DNA of 22,977 nucleotides, from contig JAUDYN010000026.1 of the NCBI GenBank assembly GCA_030407005.1, positions 1-22,977 on the forward strand, in the 5' to 3' direction. Of the stretch, positions 7,128 to 17,789 are shown piece by piece. The notes under the pieces are model-generated. The model did not search any database. It had not been told where the DNA came from and worked only from the letters and a program-made list of their open reading frames with translations. The stretch comes from Desarmillaria ectypa (taxonomy: Eukaryota; Basidiomycota; Agaricomycetes; Agaricales; Physalacriaceae). A program made the position numbers and the translations under genes. Each line of letters begins with the position of its first letter. Position 1 is the stretch's first letter.

Positions 7128-9413
7128 TTATCCCACACCCTGCACATATGGAGGGCAAGGTTCAACGCATTCGGGACTGTCTTTGAAGCATGGTTCATCA
7201 CTATCAGATGAGTCTAAGAGTAATTTAGAATCAGGAGTTGAAACACGGCTAGTGATGACAAGTGTATAGGTGGAGGAGTGCCCTGGAGTAATATTTGTAC
7301 TTGATTCAAAATATTTTCTGTTGTTGAATGCCTCAAAATGTCGTTTGGGAGATGCGTGAATAGAGCACAGCTCTATCATGCAATGATGGCAAGGTGAATC
7401 AGCTTGCATCATTGCCGGTGAGATGTTTCCAAAATGGGAATGATATTGATGATATTGATCGCAGCCTTTCTTTCGTTGTGTTATCAATCCCAGAATTGGT
7501 TGGCTTGTGCTTACTGCCTTGCACAATCTCAGTTCCTCTCTGAGCATAGAAGACTCCAGATCTATGTTGTTGTCAAGGACAATACTGAGCTTGACCATGA
7601 ACTTCCCTTGATCATCAACTCCACTTAAGAGTCCAGTGCACTGGCTTCTTTCCTTATGGTGTTGGTTGCAATCATCCGGGATTTCTATGGTCACAATTAT
7701 CCCTTCAACACTACCTCCTGATGCATGGATATTGTGTCGTTTAGGTCCAATGACACTTGTATGAACATTTGAAAACAGAGCGGTCAATGCTAGGTCGGTT
7801 GAGCATCCGAGGAGGCTAGTTTGGGTATTTTTAGAAAATAGAATAGGAGAGACTGTAATAGGCATGATATGAATGGGGTAGGGTATGTCGTTTGGACTTG
7901 TGCTGAGTTGTATGCTCCGATTTAACTGATTGTGTTCAGTTTTCTCTGGCAATTTGTGCGTCAAAGATACTTTATTGAATTCTGCAGCCTGTGGAGGTTC
8001 TACATGCGATCTGGTTGATTCTTGTTCAATTTCCATGACTTCTGATGGCACCAGTTCTTGTTGGTTGCTTGTTTTCCGTTCCCTTTCCGATGCTCGTCTT
8101 ATCTGTCCCTGATGGTTATCTTGTGCTGATTCATCTCCATTCTGCGAATCCATACTTGTTTCTTTGGATGCTACTTCATTAATGGTAGATGAGTTTATGC
8201 TTTCCTTTGACGGACCAAAGGCATAAAAAATTTCAGAAGTAAGGGCCTTTTTCTGTGCCATCCTGCAGACAGGCATGTCATGAGAACTCCCATTATGACC
8301 TGCCATTGACTGCGGGTGAGTAAGGGTTACTTCATATGAATCGGATAGTAGATTGAGGTCTCCTTGCGACTCCGTAGCTATCTGTGCATAATGATCTGCG
8401 ATGTCTGGCTTGGCAATCATGTACTTGAGTCCATCATGACTGATGGAAGTCCAAGTTGCTTTAGAACAATGTTTGGAGGGCAACGAACTCGCTATCGGAG
8501 TCTCGGATATCTTTCCACTAGATCTACACTGCTGCAAGGGTGCTTCTTTAGTCGTAGTTGGAATATTTCCAGCAGGAGCATCCAAAGTATCCTCTCGTTT
8601 TCGCTGCTCTATTTTCAAGACGATTTCTTTGGATTGGCGCATGGAACTTTCAAATCTTTGAAACGGTGTCGGTAATGGCTCACTCGTACCCCAGTTATGA
8701 CAACTGTCAATTAACGCAAGGAAATCTTCAACTGAGGTCCGATAGTAGAAAGCCTGCAATTCAAAGTCGTTTGCCGTCATAAAGGTATCAATGCCTTGAT
8801 GCCATTCGGGGCACTTCGGATCATCTATTCCATGAGCTATGAGTGACTGATGGGCCTTCCGTTTCCGTTCTGATAATGCGTGCTGTAGTTTCTTGTACTG
8901 CCAATAATCAATGCTGAACCCAACATCACCATTGGACCTACGGATAGCCCATGTCTCCATCAACAAGTTGTCTAGGAGCTTGAACTCGTCCCGGAAGGTA
9001 GTCTTGTACTGTTCCTCATTGACGGTCCAAGCCTCATTAAGATCAATATTGAAATGACTCTTTATGATCCTTATAGCCTCGTTTCTACGAGACGTCAGCC
9101 TGGGCTCTTGTAGAATCTTCGAAGCCAGCATTGACAGGGGTATGGTATTGCCCATTGTGACTGCCATTATTTCATTCATGTTGTAGGTTCCTCGCCGAAA
9201 AGGCCCATCAAAGGGATGAAGTATCGGCTGATGTACAATGCTTGGGTGCTTAGGGCCTGTCCGTGAAGATGAGTGACAAGTATGTCTTGCACAAGGAGGA
9301 GGTGTACTGTGTTTGATCTGCTCATGTTGGTCCATGCTATAGAAAGCACAGAGGTCGCGAGAATGATATCTTCTGCCAGGGTCAGGGCTAAATAATTCTT
9401 TATTCCAAGTCAT
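7128..9413 (-). CDS. Element protein, copy 3, 761 aa, unknown function
   Basis: The predicted protein is identical to that of copy 2, from the same ATG to the same stop (ending ...YVQGVG). This copy is nearest the intact outer LTR D, whose promoter has host DNA upstream rather than another element, so it may be the copy most subject to local chromatin. The domain description is as for copy 2, and the function is unknown. Confidence 0.72.
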   Translation of the reverse strand: MTWNKELFSPDPGRRYHSRDLCAFYSMDQHEQIKHSTPPPCARHTCHSSSRTGPKHPSIVHQPILHPFDGPFRRGTYNMNEIMAVTMGNTIPLSMLASKILQEPRLTSRRNEAIRIIKSHFNIDLNEAWTVNEEQYKTTFRDEFKLLDNLLMETWAIRRSNGDVGFSIDYWQYKKLQHALSERKRKAHQSLIAHGIDDPKCPEWHQGIDTFMTANDFELQAFYYRTSVEDFLALIDSCHNWGTSEPLPTPFQRFESSMRQSKEIVLKIEQRKREDTLDAPAGNIPTTTKEAPLQQCRSSGKISETPIASSLPSKHCSKATWTSISHDGLKYMIAKPDIADHYAQIATESQGDLNLLSDSYEVTLTHPQSMAGHNGSSHDMPVCRMAQKKALTSEIFYAFGPSKESINSSTINEVASKETSMDSQNGDESAQDNHQGQIRRASERERKTSNQQELVPSEVMEIEQESTRSHVEPPQAAEFNKVSLTHKLPEKTEHNQLNRSIQLSTSPNDIPYPIHIMPITVSPILFSKNTQTSLLGCSTDLALTALFSNVHTSVIGPKRHNIHASGGSVEGIIVTIEIPDDCNQHHKERSQCTGLLSGVDDQGKFMVKLSIVLDNNIDLESSMLREELRLCKAVSTSQPILGLITQRKKGCDQYHQYHSHFGNISPAMMQADSPCHHCMIELCSIHASPKRHFEAFNNRKYFESSTNITPGHSSTYTLVITSRVSTPDSKLLLDSSDSDEPCFKDSPECVEPCPPYVQGVG

Positions 9414-9518
9414 CGGAACCAGTTACTTGTCTGACAGAGATTTGACCAATAGCTGTATAAAAGTATATACCAGCTGCACAAACCTTGAATGATAAGAAAC
9501 AAGGACCTATACTCAGTT

Positions 9519-9534
9519 CCCAATGTGTCCACCA
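9519..9534 (-). other. Primer binding site, copy 3
   Basis: This is the same 16-nt tRNA-complementary sequence, one base inside the outer LTR D. Confidence 0.65.
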
Positions 9535-9765
9535 ATGTTAGGAATCTGCCAAAATCAGGATATGAGAGTGAGGGGCGACAAGTGATGATCGAAGCGAGGT
9601 AGGATATGTTATAGAGATGTATGTCGTTAGGGAATAGAATAGATTCCGGCAAGGGTTCGTGAGGAGACCTGAGAGGTCCAGTTTGCGAGGTAAAGGGGTC
9701 AGTAAGTGCGAAGCAGTTACTGTAGGAAGCAGCCGGTGAGCGCGGAGCTATTATGGGCTGTAGAT

Positions 9766-9926
9766 GAAGACAAGCGCTAGGCGTAGTCTTCGGATTGGTG
9801 TCGGAAAGCGCTTGGCGTATCCAACGAGTTGTTCAGCAAGCGCTAGGCGTAACTGATGAGGTTTCTGACAAGCGCTAGGCGTAGTCAGGAAGCGAGGAGA
9901 TTGGCAAGCGCTAGGCGTAACCGATC
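9766..9926 (-). other. Five-hairpin array (LTR D)
   Basis: This is the copy in the outermost LTR, with the same five loops and stems. It would lie in the leader of a transcript started from LTR D. Confidence 0.73.
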
Positions 9927-10002
9927 AGATGCTTAGTTCACACAATGAAGTGGACTTGAAGATGAGTAGCTTGATTCCTTTCTTTTACAAGGTTACAGAC
10001 GG

Positions 10003-10152
10003 TATTTATATACTAAAAGGCTCGAGTCATGAATATTCTACAATGTTCTATTATATTCTAGTATGAGCAAGAAGAATAGAGAAAGTAAAAGAAAATTATG
10101 TGTGAGTCACTGCTAGGACCGAGAAGGCCGAGTGTAGGCATGCGTTGACTCA
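10003..10152 (-). promoter_or_regulatory. LTR promoter elements (LTR D)
   Basis: The TATA box is at 10003-10012 with TGASTCA sites at 10103-10109 and 10146-10152. It would drive copy 3. Confidence 0.55.
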
Positions 10153-10187
10153 TGCACCGAGTTTACAGATACTCAAGATCCATGACA

Positions 10188-11888
10188 CAGACTTGGAACC
10201 ACTATCGTCTCTTTACATCCTTGCCCTGTGTCAACAACAGTGGTCGCCAGGACTGTAGCGCTCACTCAGATATGACGGAACCATTGCCCAGTCTTATTTG
10301 GCGCATACAGCTCCCGTTTAAATGACAAGATTGAGAAAGGATTGATGTACAGAGTGATATCTGGGGTCGGCACTAAACTGCAAGGTATGTAGCTTACGTT
10401 TGCGCTTCGGATAATGCCTGACTGCCATGTAGAACTTTTCAGCAAGTGGACGCTCATTTTCGGTTCAGTCGAAGTCTGGGCCATGGTGGGTACCATGTCT
10501 ATTGTGATAACGTCTACTGAACTGGTCATAACCGTAGCTCTCGTCCTAAAGCGGCTTGCTGGTATTTTACTGACCACGGTTAAGAGAACCTTGGGACATC
10601 CCTACTCCACCTCGTCCAGCTACAGTATCGTCGCTCTTATCGGCCTATTGACGTCAGATACTTCCGACGAAGTCCAAAGCCTTTTCTCAGGCATGCGCAT
10701 CATTATAGGCATGGTCGATTGTTCGGCTGATGGAAGACGATGCCGTGACATGTTCGAGAGAAGTTTATTGTCGCTTGGGCCATGCTCAATCAAGAGTTGT
10801 CTCTGAGGTACTCTTCAGATTATCCAGGCGTCACTGCGAATCAGGGGTGTTGCAATCTCGCTTTTGTCTCTGTATTGACGCTCTTCATCCCCTGCTACAT
10901 TACGTTTCATCGCCTTCAATGATTATCGGCCTCCCAAGAGCCTCTCTGGTTCATTACGCAGTACCTCTTCTCTGGGCGCTCTAACATTTTCACTGCCCGA
11001 GGAACTTTCCGCTGAAAAGCACAAAAGTTCCTTTTTACGATGCTGCCTCCCAATATGTGGTATTGCCTACGCTCATTACACAACCGAAACGACGACAGTA
11101 GGATGACGACAATGGTCGACACATAACCTCAGAGTCGCTGCGATTGGTGCGGGGAAGATCTTTGCATCGTTTTCTTGTCAGAACGATGTTTGAAGACTGC
11201 ACTCAAGTTTATGAGTCATGGTCGTACTGGTGCATGGTGCGACCGTAGAGGACGCTGCTGACATGGCTACGTTATTATATGCGGTCGCGTGTGAAGTTCG
11301 GTTGTTTCGGCGTTAGAGATCGTAGGCGTCTCTTCGGTTTTCATCATTACTCGCTGATGCTGAGTGAATATATTTACAGGAGCAGGTGAACATACTGGCT
11401 TGGGGCCCTGGGATGATGGGGCGGAAAAAGACTCTTCGCCTTTGAAAGGGTAACCGATATAACCATATCTGCCATTCCTGCGAATGCGTCCTTTGACTAA
11501 TCGACCCCCAGAGATGACTATACCGATCCCTCTTTCCATACCACTGGAATTCCCTCCGTGCTGCACCCCACGCTATGTCGCAGTATGCCCTCGATTCACT
11601 CCGAAAGATAGGCCGATACAACCTTGAGGAGGCGTAAAAACATTTTCCCCGTTGTTGGGTGGCGTGGAAAGCAAAAATTTGCTTTTCAACGGCCCGTATA
11701 TGCGCCCGCTGCCTTCAACTCTCCACACCGCAACGATCCGCTACTGAAGGCTGTCACTCAAAGCCACTCCGGCGAGACTTATTTTCATATTGACGCGGGA
11801 CCAGGGAAGACCAGGGTTCATCACCGACCGGCCTGTTTCTGGTATTAAACCAACACTGTTCCTCTCTCTTTCTACTGAAGCCATTATT
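10188..11888. other. Region without a supportable gene
   Basis: I find no gene I can defend here. Two stretches look slightly more gene-like than background. A plus-strand frame at 10414-10806 contains a hydrophobic stretch that could be a membrane helix. A minus-strand frame at about 11267-11540 reads as a polar, Pro/Thr-rich tail. Neither has a recognisable family, a clear start or convincing splice partners. They may be relics of a decayed gene disrupted near the retroelement insertion. The last 250 bp must hold the promoter of the hydrolase gene at 11889. Confidence 0.4.
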
Positions 11889-13207
11889 ATGAAAGTCGAC
11901 ACCTTCACCATCGACACGCACTCATCTGGTAAACCGCTGAAGTGTGTGGCGAAACGGTATCGGCTGCATGGGGCTTCCTCCGAGGGACGACCCGCACCCG
12001 GGCATATCCTCATATTCACCCACGGTACTGGGTTTCGTACGTCGATCTTCCGATACATTGGTCCCAGCGACCCTGATGATCCCATTCAATAGATAAGGAA
12101 CACTGGGAAGTCCCAATCCTACGACTCTTCGCTCATAGCAAGTCGGGTGGAACGAAGGTCTCGGAGGCATGGTCGATTGATTGGCAGACCCATGGTGATT
12201 CTGCAGCGTTGAACGAAGCGGTGATCGAGGCGCCGGATTTCGAGTTTTGTAAGGCGACCGTCTTCGGTATTGAAGCCGGCTCTGACGAGAATCCCTAGCC
12301 GAATTTGACTATGCTGAAGCATGTGCGAATCTGTATAGGACCTTTCTACTTGAGAACATCGAGAAAGGCTTGAACAAGGTTGTGCTCTTGGGACACTCGG
12401 CTGGTGCTGCGTCTGCGTACGGCTTTTGGTGTCTCACATTTCTCCCTTCTCAACCTTTTACAGGTCCCTAGCGACAATGTTCTGTGACCACCCGCTCTTC
12501 GAAGCCTTCATTTTCGTCGAACCGACAATATGGCCGGCTGAGATGGCTGGTGTGGATGCGCCCGTATACAAATACGTCAAACGGGGGATCCTCACTCGTC
12601 GGGATCACTGGCCCACCAAGGCGGAGGCGAAGCGCTACTTTGAAGGTCGTGCGCCGTGGAGTTATTGGGATTCGAGGATCCGGGAGATATACGTCGTGCG
12701 TTCTGTCCCGTCCCGACTATTCTTATACTAATATTTCTTATCATAGGAGTACGGCCTGAAACCCGATCCAGTCAGAGGTGGTTGGACACTCAAGTGCGCG
12801 CCGAAACATGAACTAGCGCCGTTCGCAAATGATCAAAAGGCAGTGGATGTCCTTCCCGAGCTGAACAAGACGATCAAGGTCGTGCCGATACATCTGATCT
12901 ATGGAGGGAGGAATGACATGTTGTACGTCCCGCTCTACCTTATTTCCTTTCTTCGCTCAACCTCCCCTTTAGTTCACGGAAAAAGCAAGACTCCTTACTG
13001 GGTGGCGGCCGCAAGTTTGCGTCTGTGACGAGAATTCCGGATGCCGGCCATTTGGTATGTCTTGCCGTCGTTGATTTGCGGGTGATGATTGATTTGCGGT
13101 GACAGGTTGTGCAGGAGGCGCCCAATGAGGTGGCGGATGTGCTGTTCGGGATATTGAGAAAGCTAGATAGGGAGGCTGGGCATTTTGAGGTACAAGCTAA
13201 GCTGTAG
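11889..13207 (+). CDS. Alpha/beta-hydrolase with a peroxisomal targeting signal
   Basis: Seven exons (11889-12036, 12093-12248, 12299-12416, 12464-12695, 12747-12922, 12973-13054, 13106-13207) join in frame to 337 residues. All six introns are 47-56 bp GT-AG; the second has a CTGAC-type and the fourth a TACTAAT-type branch site. The fold is supported by the oxyanion-type motif HGTGFHKEHW (about 45-54), nucleophile elbow GHSAG (Ser135), acid Asp275 in GGRNDM and catalytic His303 in AGHL. The C-terminus AKL is a PTS1 signal, pointing to the peroxisome. Fungal relatives with this architecture include yeast Lpx1, a peroxisomal lipase, so an ester or lipid substrate is likely, but the reaction cannot be read from sequence. 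ATG 11889 is chosen because the sequence from there fits the fold. The gene looks intact. Confidence 0.88.
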
Positions 13208-13715
13208 GGTGGGCGACGATGACGTATTTTATAGAAATAGAAGTTTGTATTTATTTAACAGTAGTATTCCAATACACCGGGTGCCTTAGCATCGGACGCC
13301 TGTATACCATTCGCGAAGGGAGGAATTATTTTTCCAGCTTAGCCTTGCTATTCAAACATGTCGTCTAAAGGTCATGCTTTGTAACTTATGTTTGGAGCGT
13401 GGGATGACAGAAATATCCTAGCTGGTGAAGAGCACAAAAGGTCGTGAATGCCGCTACTCATTCGGCTTACTATCACTTTCCTCAGTCATAAAGTAGAGTA
13501 TTATTCAGAGCTCTGTTTGAGGAATTTTATCAAGTTTATTCATGGGTAGTAGCAGCAGAAAAATGCAACGCAAAAGCCCTTTCGTACATCGGTAAGTTAG
13601 CTAACTGTCAGGACTTTTTGTGCGGTGACGATACGCACAGTTAGACAAAGGAAGGGCAGCGTCATGACCAAAGCACGCGTTATATATGAATCACATCCAA
13701 ACCAGTTCCTCGAGC
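13208..13715. other. Convergent intergenic region
   Basis: This stretch lies between the stop of the plus-strand hydrolase and the stop of the minus-strand HMG-like gene, so it holds both 3' ends. The first 60 bases are AT-rich with a tttatttaaca stretch. No ORF or repeat of note is visible. Confidence 0.6.
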
Positions 13716-14303
13716 TTACGCGGAGTAGGCGCTAAATAACGCGGACGTAGTATAAGCACACAATGGCGCATCAGCAAGAGGAAACTGACCGAACGTATTA
13801 TCAAAGAGGTCCATCGGGCTATCCAAACCCACATACCAACTAGGAGTGTCTATCCTGTATGCCCCAGTCGTCAACATTGGGGCCGTACTAGGATCAATGG
13901 CCCAAGCAAATGATTTCGCCTCCGCTTCCTTGACAGGAGGTCCATATACAGCCAGCCCACGATCGTCTCTGGCTTTGGAGGAATCACGAGGCGGCATTGA
14001 TGCTGGCAGCGGTGGGGGAGGAGGACAGGACGTCGAGCGTTTGGCCTCAATATCAACTGGGGGGAAGAGATTTTCGCGAATTTGCTTCTCTGCATCCTGC
14101 GGTTCAGATAACGCGACGAATTGGTGCCTTTGATTGACGCTCATTGTGTCCCACAATAGGCCAACATGAGAGGCGGGGGCTGGATGGTTTCGTTGAGCGT
14201 ATTCGGAGAATTTCATGAAAGGAGTGTTGGGCGTCAGAGGGAGTTTGAAGTTGGGAAAGACATCATGGGGGTCGACTTGGGAGGGCGATGTCATGGACGC
14301 CAT
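13716..14303 (-). CDS. HMG-box-like protein, 195 aa
   Basis: This is a single-exon frame from ATG 14303 to TAA at 13716. A further upstream in-frame codon at 14321 is TTG and was not used. Residues about 25-80 fit a degenerate HMG box: a Pro-x-Phe-x-x-Phe start (TPFMKFSEY), an NHP turn, a Leu-Trp core (GLLWDTMS) and a helix beginning NQRHQF. The typical basic residues of DNA-binding HMG boxes are sparse, so DNA binding is uncertain. A proline run (CPPPPPLP) follows, then a tail rich in Pro, Ala, Asp and aromatics that resembles an activation region. Fungal HMG proteins act as transcription or mating regulators; no role is assigned here. It could also be a non-functional relative or a chance ORF. 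Confidence 0.5.
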   Translation of the reverse strand: MASMTSPSQVDPHDVFPNFKLPLTPNTPFMKFSEYAQRNHPAPASHVGLLWDTMSVNQRHQFVALSEPQDAEKQIRENLFPPVDIEAKRSTSCPPPPPLPASMPPRDSSKARDDRGLAVYGPPVKEAEAKSFAWAIDPSTAPMLTTGAYRIDTPSWYVGLDSPMDLFDNTFGQFPLADAPLCAYTTSALFSAYSA

Positions 14304-17300
14304 TGGGAGACCAAGGGTCAAGACAAGGTCACGCCGTATAAGAATAACGTACTGATAATCAAATAATCAGCATCTGAAAACGTGGACAGCAGAAGGAGAT
14401 GATAGGCTCAAATTCGGAGAAGGATATTTCTCCTCCGCCCAGACAGGACACAGACGAGAATAGTTCACTTACTCACGGATTATTATGAAGACAAGAGAAT
14501 GTTTTCAAAGGAAGACAACAATTGTTCTCTTTACTATTTTCCTTGATGAGAAACGCGTTTGATGTCCGTACATTCTACACGTTTTATGATGTGCTTATAG
14601 AGAGGGTTAATCGGAGTTTTCCTTCAAGATATCTGGCTTGTATATGTTTGACCTAGACGGGGACCAGCTCGTCATGTGCTGGACATGATAAGAGTCGCCC
14701 TTGATAATGAAATGGGAGACGCTTCGAGCAGCGAACGTTTCTGATGGCATGTCGGCCCTTTCAGACGTCGTACAGAAAAGAGATTTTCATAGCTACCGAG
14801 CGTCGCTTTCTAAAAAAAAAACCTTGTTCATTTCATCCAAAGTTGCAACGAGGCAAACGCACGATATTTTTGGAACCAAGAAGCTCTGTTTGCGAAGACT
14901 AAGCGATGAAGATGCACCAAGGTGCCACGATGGCGTATCTTGGTGAAAAATGTGACTCCTTGTCCACGAAGAAAAGTAGATACACTCTTCCAATCTTCCA
15001 TCTTCAGTGATTAGACGCGCTACTGTAATGAACGTGCATATGTCTGAAGAGATACAATCCCTGGTCCTAAAACCTCAATCTGGGATCTATGCGAAGAAGA
15101 AAGATGTGAATTTGGTATCGATATGCGGCATTTCGTACAGTGATCCGTCATTGTGCCGCAGCTAACCTACTGACTTTCACTATCAGTAGAACATCTCAGA
15201 GCATTGTTAAAAATAGTTGCTCCTCTCAGATTGTTCAGAGGGCTCCGAGGGCCGACAAAAGGTAACCATGTTCTCGTTGCTGGTATGCACGATGTAAATA
15301 TTCAATATTATGAGAAACAAAAAGAACAAGTAAGATAGCTAGCAAGTGATCCTGACTGAAAGAGAGAAAGACAAACTCAGCGCCTCCCACGCCACTTACG
15401 CGTTAAGCTTATCACGTGAATTCCGTCTCGGGCCGGCCTCAGTCTGCTTTCCCAGACTTTGTAGTACCTTCGTTAGTACGGTTATCCACTTCTGGAGCCT
15501 TAATCGTACATAACGATGATTCTTCAGGGAGAACTCAATTTATGTGTTTCTCAAGCTAGTGCCAGCTGGAATAGATTCCCCACCATGTTGACCCACGGCC
15601 TTTCCAAAGACCTCAGGCAACTCTCACCAAGCCATTGAGCTCGAGAAAGATGATGCTGAGCCTGTGAACAGAGCTTGCGAGTATTAAAGAACTCCAAATT
15701 GTCTCCAAAAGTGAGCACCTAGGTCCAACATGGAAAATGGGCGTTGAACATTGGAAAGGTGCACCTAAGGCTCCATCATCACCACATATCAGAGGATAAG
15801 AAAATGCAGGGCGCCACGCTCTGGCAGAGTAGCTACATAAAATTCAAGATAGGGAAATCGGTCAACCTTTCCTGATGGGCAAATGCATTTTTTTCAGTAG
15901 TTATAGGGGAACCGAAAGTACATTTCCTCCAGTGAATATAGGGCTGTCTTTTATGTCGTAACCAAATGATAGGAACCACGTGCATCGTCTCTTGATTATA
16001 TTCTCCCATGCATCCTGTCAATCTGATCCCATCCCTGGCTCATATTAAAATAATCTTGTATTATTAAATAAGTAGATACATGGGGTTAAAAGAATATATA
16101 TAGTCATTCAAAATACAAATAAAATATGCGCCGGTGGGCACGCATGCTGTCGCCATCGCCCACTGACCTCGCTTGCACCCTCCCACTTGCACCCATCCCC
16201 TTCTGCACCTCCTCCTTCCACTCCATTCCTCAGCCAACATTTTTCATGACCATGCTTGATCGTCGAAGCCTCCTCACCCTTCACGCTGTCGCTGTCGAGG
16301 CTGTGTTCATCGTGCCGGTGGCATATGGTGAATGAAAGAAGCAGAAGAGAAGTGGCACAGCCACTCGATCGCTCTGCGGTGTCACGGACCGGAGCGATTG
16401 AGCGAGCAGAATGCATGCTTGGGATGCATCCCCTGCTCTATTCCTGCCTTCACAAGCCTCTGACATCATTAGAATATAATATCATAGTGATATATGATAT
16501 ATTCATATTATTTTCGATATGTGCAATCCATCCCAACCTTGAATTAATTCCCATTTTATGGTTGATAAATCGCATTTTTGGGCATTTCCTAGCACATACC
16601 CATTTTATGCAGTTCAATGTACCATCATCAAAATCCGGATAGGTTGTATATGCAATATTATGCATCATATTGTCCAAACAAAGTATCTGATCTACAGCAA
16701 TCTGTTCAGGTAAACCTCATTCATCTGACTGAAATAAACCTATGTCAGGGTCTCGGGGCAGGTACAGTCTGAGATATAGACTACATATGCTACTCAGAAG
16801 AAGTGCAGGCCAGACTTTTATTGGCTCTGTATTCTCATTTGAATGTGTACTGTAGGATAAAGAATGTGGGCACTTACTTTTGACATTGTAATTTATATTT
16901 GTCTTTAAATCAGATAGAAGTTAGGGATAACAAAACTAGATACAACATATGAGTAGTAATAGACATCATCTATTAAATTTCGGGGGCTGGAAGAGCTTCA
17001 TGACTGTACAATTGCGACCCATTAGTCAGAGCAACCGATTTAGGTTTGTCCGGCAAATCCCGGAAACAAACGTGAAATTGACGCGAAATGGTGTTTTTTT
17101 ACTATTCATGCATCCGTCAATTGGAAAAGACTATAATAGAGTCATGATATATTACATGAGTGCATATTTTATATAAAATAAAATATATCATCCACTCCCC
17201 CAAAAATTTGGCCCGCTTTCAGAAATTCCAAGCCTACCAGATTGGGAATGCTATATTCCCACGGTAGGCACATCCAAGTGCATGCCAATGCATTCAACAA

Positions 17301-17789
17301 AAATATGCTGCAGGTGGGCGTGGAGCAGAACTATTATATTGAATATTATTTCCAGGCCCATTTTCTTTTTGGACCCAGGGAATGAGTGGGAGGGCGGGAA
17401 AGCGTGGGAGATTATATACCAATCAGGTACCCTTGCACGTGCACTGATGACATAGCTGAGAGGGAAGGGACTGATGGGATTGTTGTGAGATTGACGCATG
17501 CGCCGGATGAACAGAGACTCATACAACCAGAATGTATCAGAGACTGATAAAAATAGAAAGTCAAAGTGCATCTGTCAGGCAGCCGGTGGGGTCAAGGGCG
17601 CATACAATGGCCGAAAGGTCATCCAAAATGCGTTTTACTGAAAACACATCAAATATAAATACATATTTACAGGTCCCTATAATTTGGGCTAATACATGAG
17701 AGTTGAATGAGTATGAGTTAAAACCTGAGTCATAAGCGAGGATGTCCGAAAGCTGAGTTCCAACGACCAAGAGGGATCCATAAGGGTGC
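14304..17789. other. Gene-poor region
   Basis: Only short frames without recognisable features are present. Base composition varies. About 16126-16450 is GC-rich with C-rich, pyrimidine-biased stretches. About 16470-17200 is strongly AT-rich with several short palindromes, for example an imperfect TGATATATT/AATATATCA pair near 17145-17190. This looks like decayed transposon or intergenic DNA. The first 100 bases should contain the promoter of the HMG-like gene. I saw no convincing tRNA. Confidence 0.5.
17232..17269. repeat. Strong imperfect hairpin
   Basis: GCCTACC (17232-17238) pairs with GGTAGGC (17263-17269). Inside it TGGGAAT pairs with ATTCCCA across a five-base loop, leaving small asymmetric bulges. 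It sits in AT-rich DNA with no nearby gene, so a terminator role is not indicated. It could be the core of a small inverted-repeat element or a structured RNA. Confidence 0.5.

Larger units (their letters stand above)
1..10187 (-). mobile_element. Tandem array of a non-autonomous LTR retrotransposon-like element
   Basis: The same sequence starts again at 3209, 6416 and 9623, giving offsets of 3208, 3207 and 3207. Identity stops abruptly after 10187, where the fourth repeat diverges from the others at the predicted LTR end. Three internal regions (566-3121, 3774-6328, 6981-9535) alternate with shared 652 bp LTRs; the leftmost LTR is cut by the window edge. The sense strand is minus: primer site, leader, ORF and polypurine tract follow each other in that direction. 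The copies agree at every point I compared apart from one extra T in copy 1, so amplification was recent or is kept uniform. No RT, integrase, RNase H or protease ORF is present, so movement would need enzymes supplied in trans. The left end of the array and its target-site duplication are outside the window. Confidence 0.85.
9536..10187 (-). repeat. LTR D, outermost 5' LTR of the array
   Basis: This is the terminal complete LTR. Its right end at 10187 is the only array/host junction in the window. The following bases (cagac at 10188-10192) should reappear at the unseen left end if this is a normal integration with a 5 bp target duplication. It acts as the 5' LTR and promoter for copy 3. Confidence 0.78.

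Noticed and set aside
10414..10806. 130-codon plus-strand frame with a hydrophobic stretch
   Set aside because: No family resemblance, splice partners or clear gene context. It is opposite another open frame, so chance is as likely as a decayed membrane protein gene.
11267..11621. Overlapping minus-strand frames upstream of the hydrolase gene
   Set aside because: The better-looking frame opens at GTG, not ATG, and has a stop just upstream. No upstream exon is possible without running into the hydrolase gene.
16108..16642. Overlapping frames on both strands in a GC-rich patch
   Set aside because: They look compositional: C-rich low-complexity residues with no motifs or introns.
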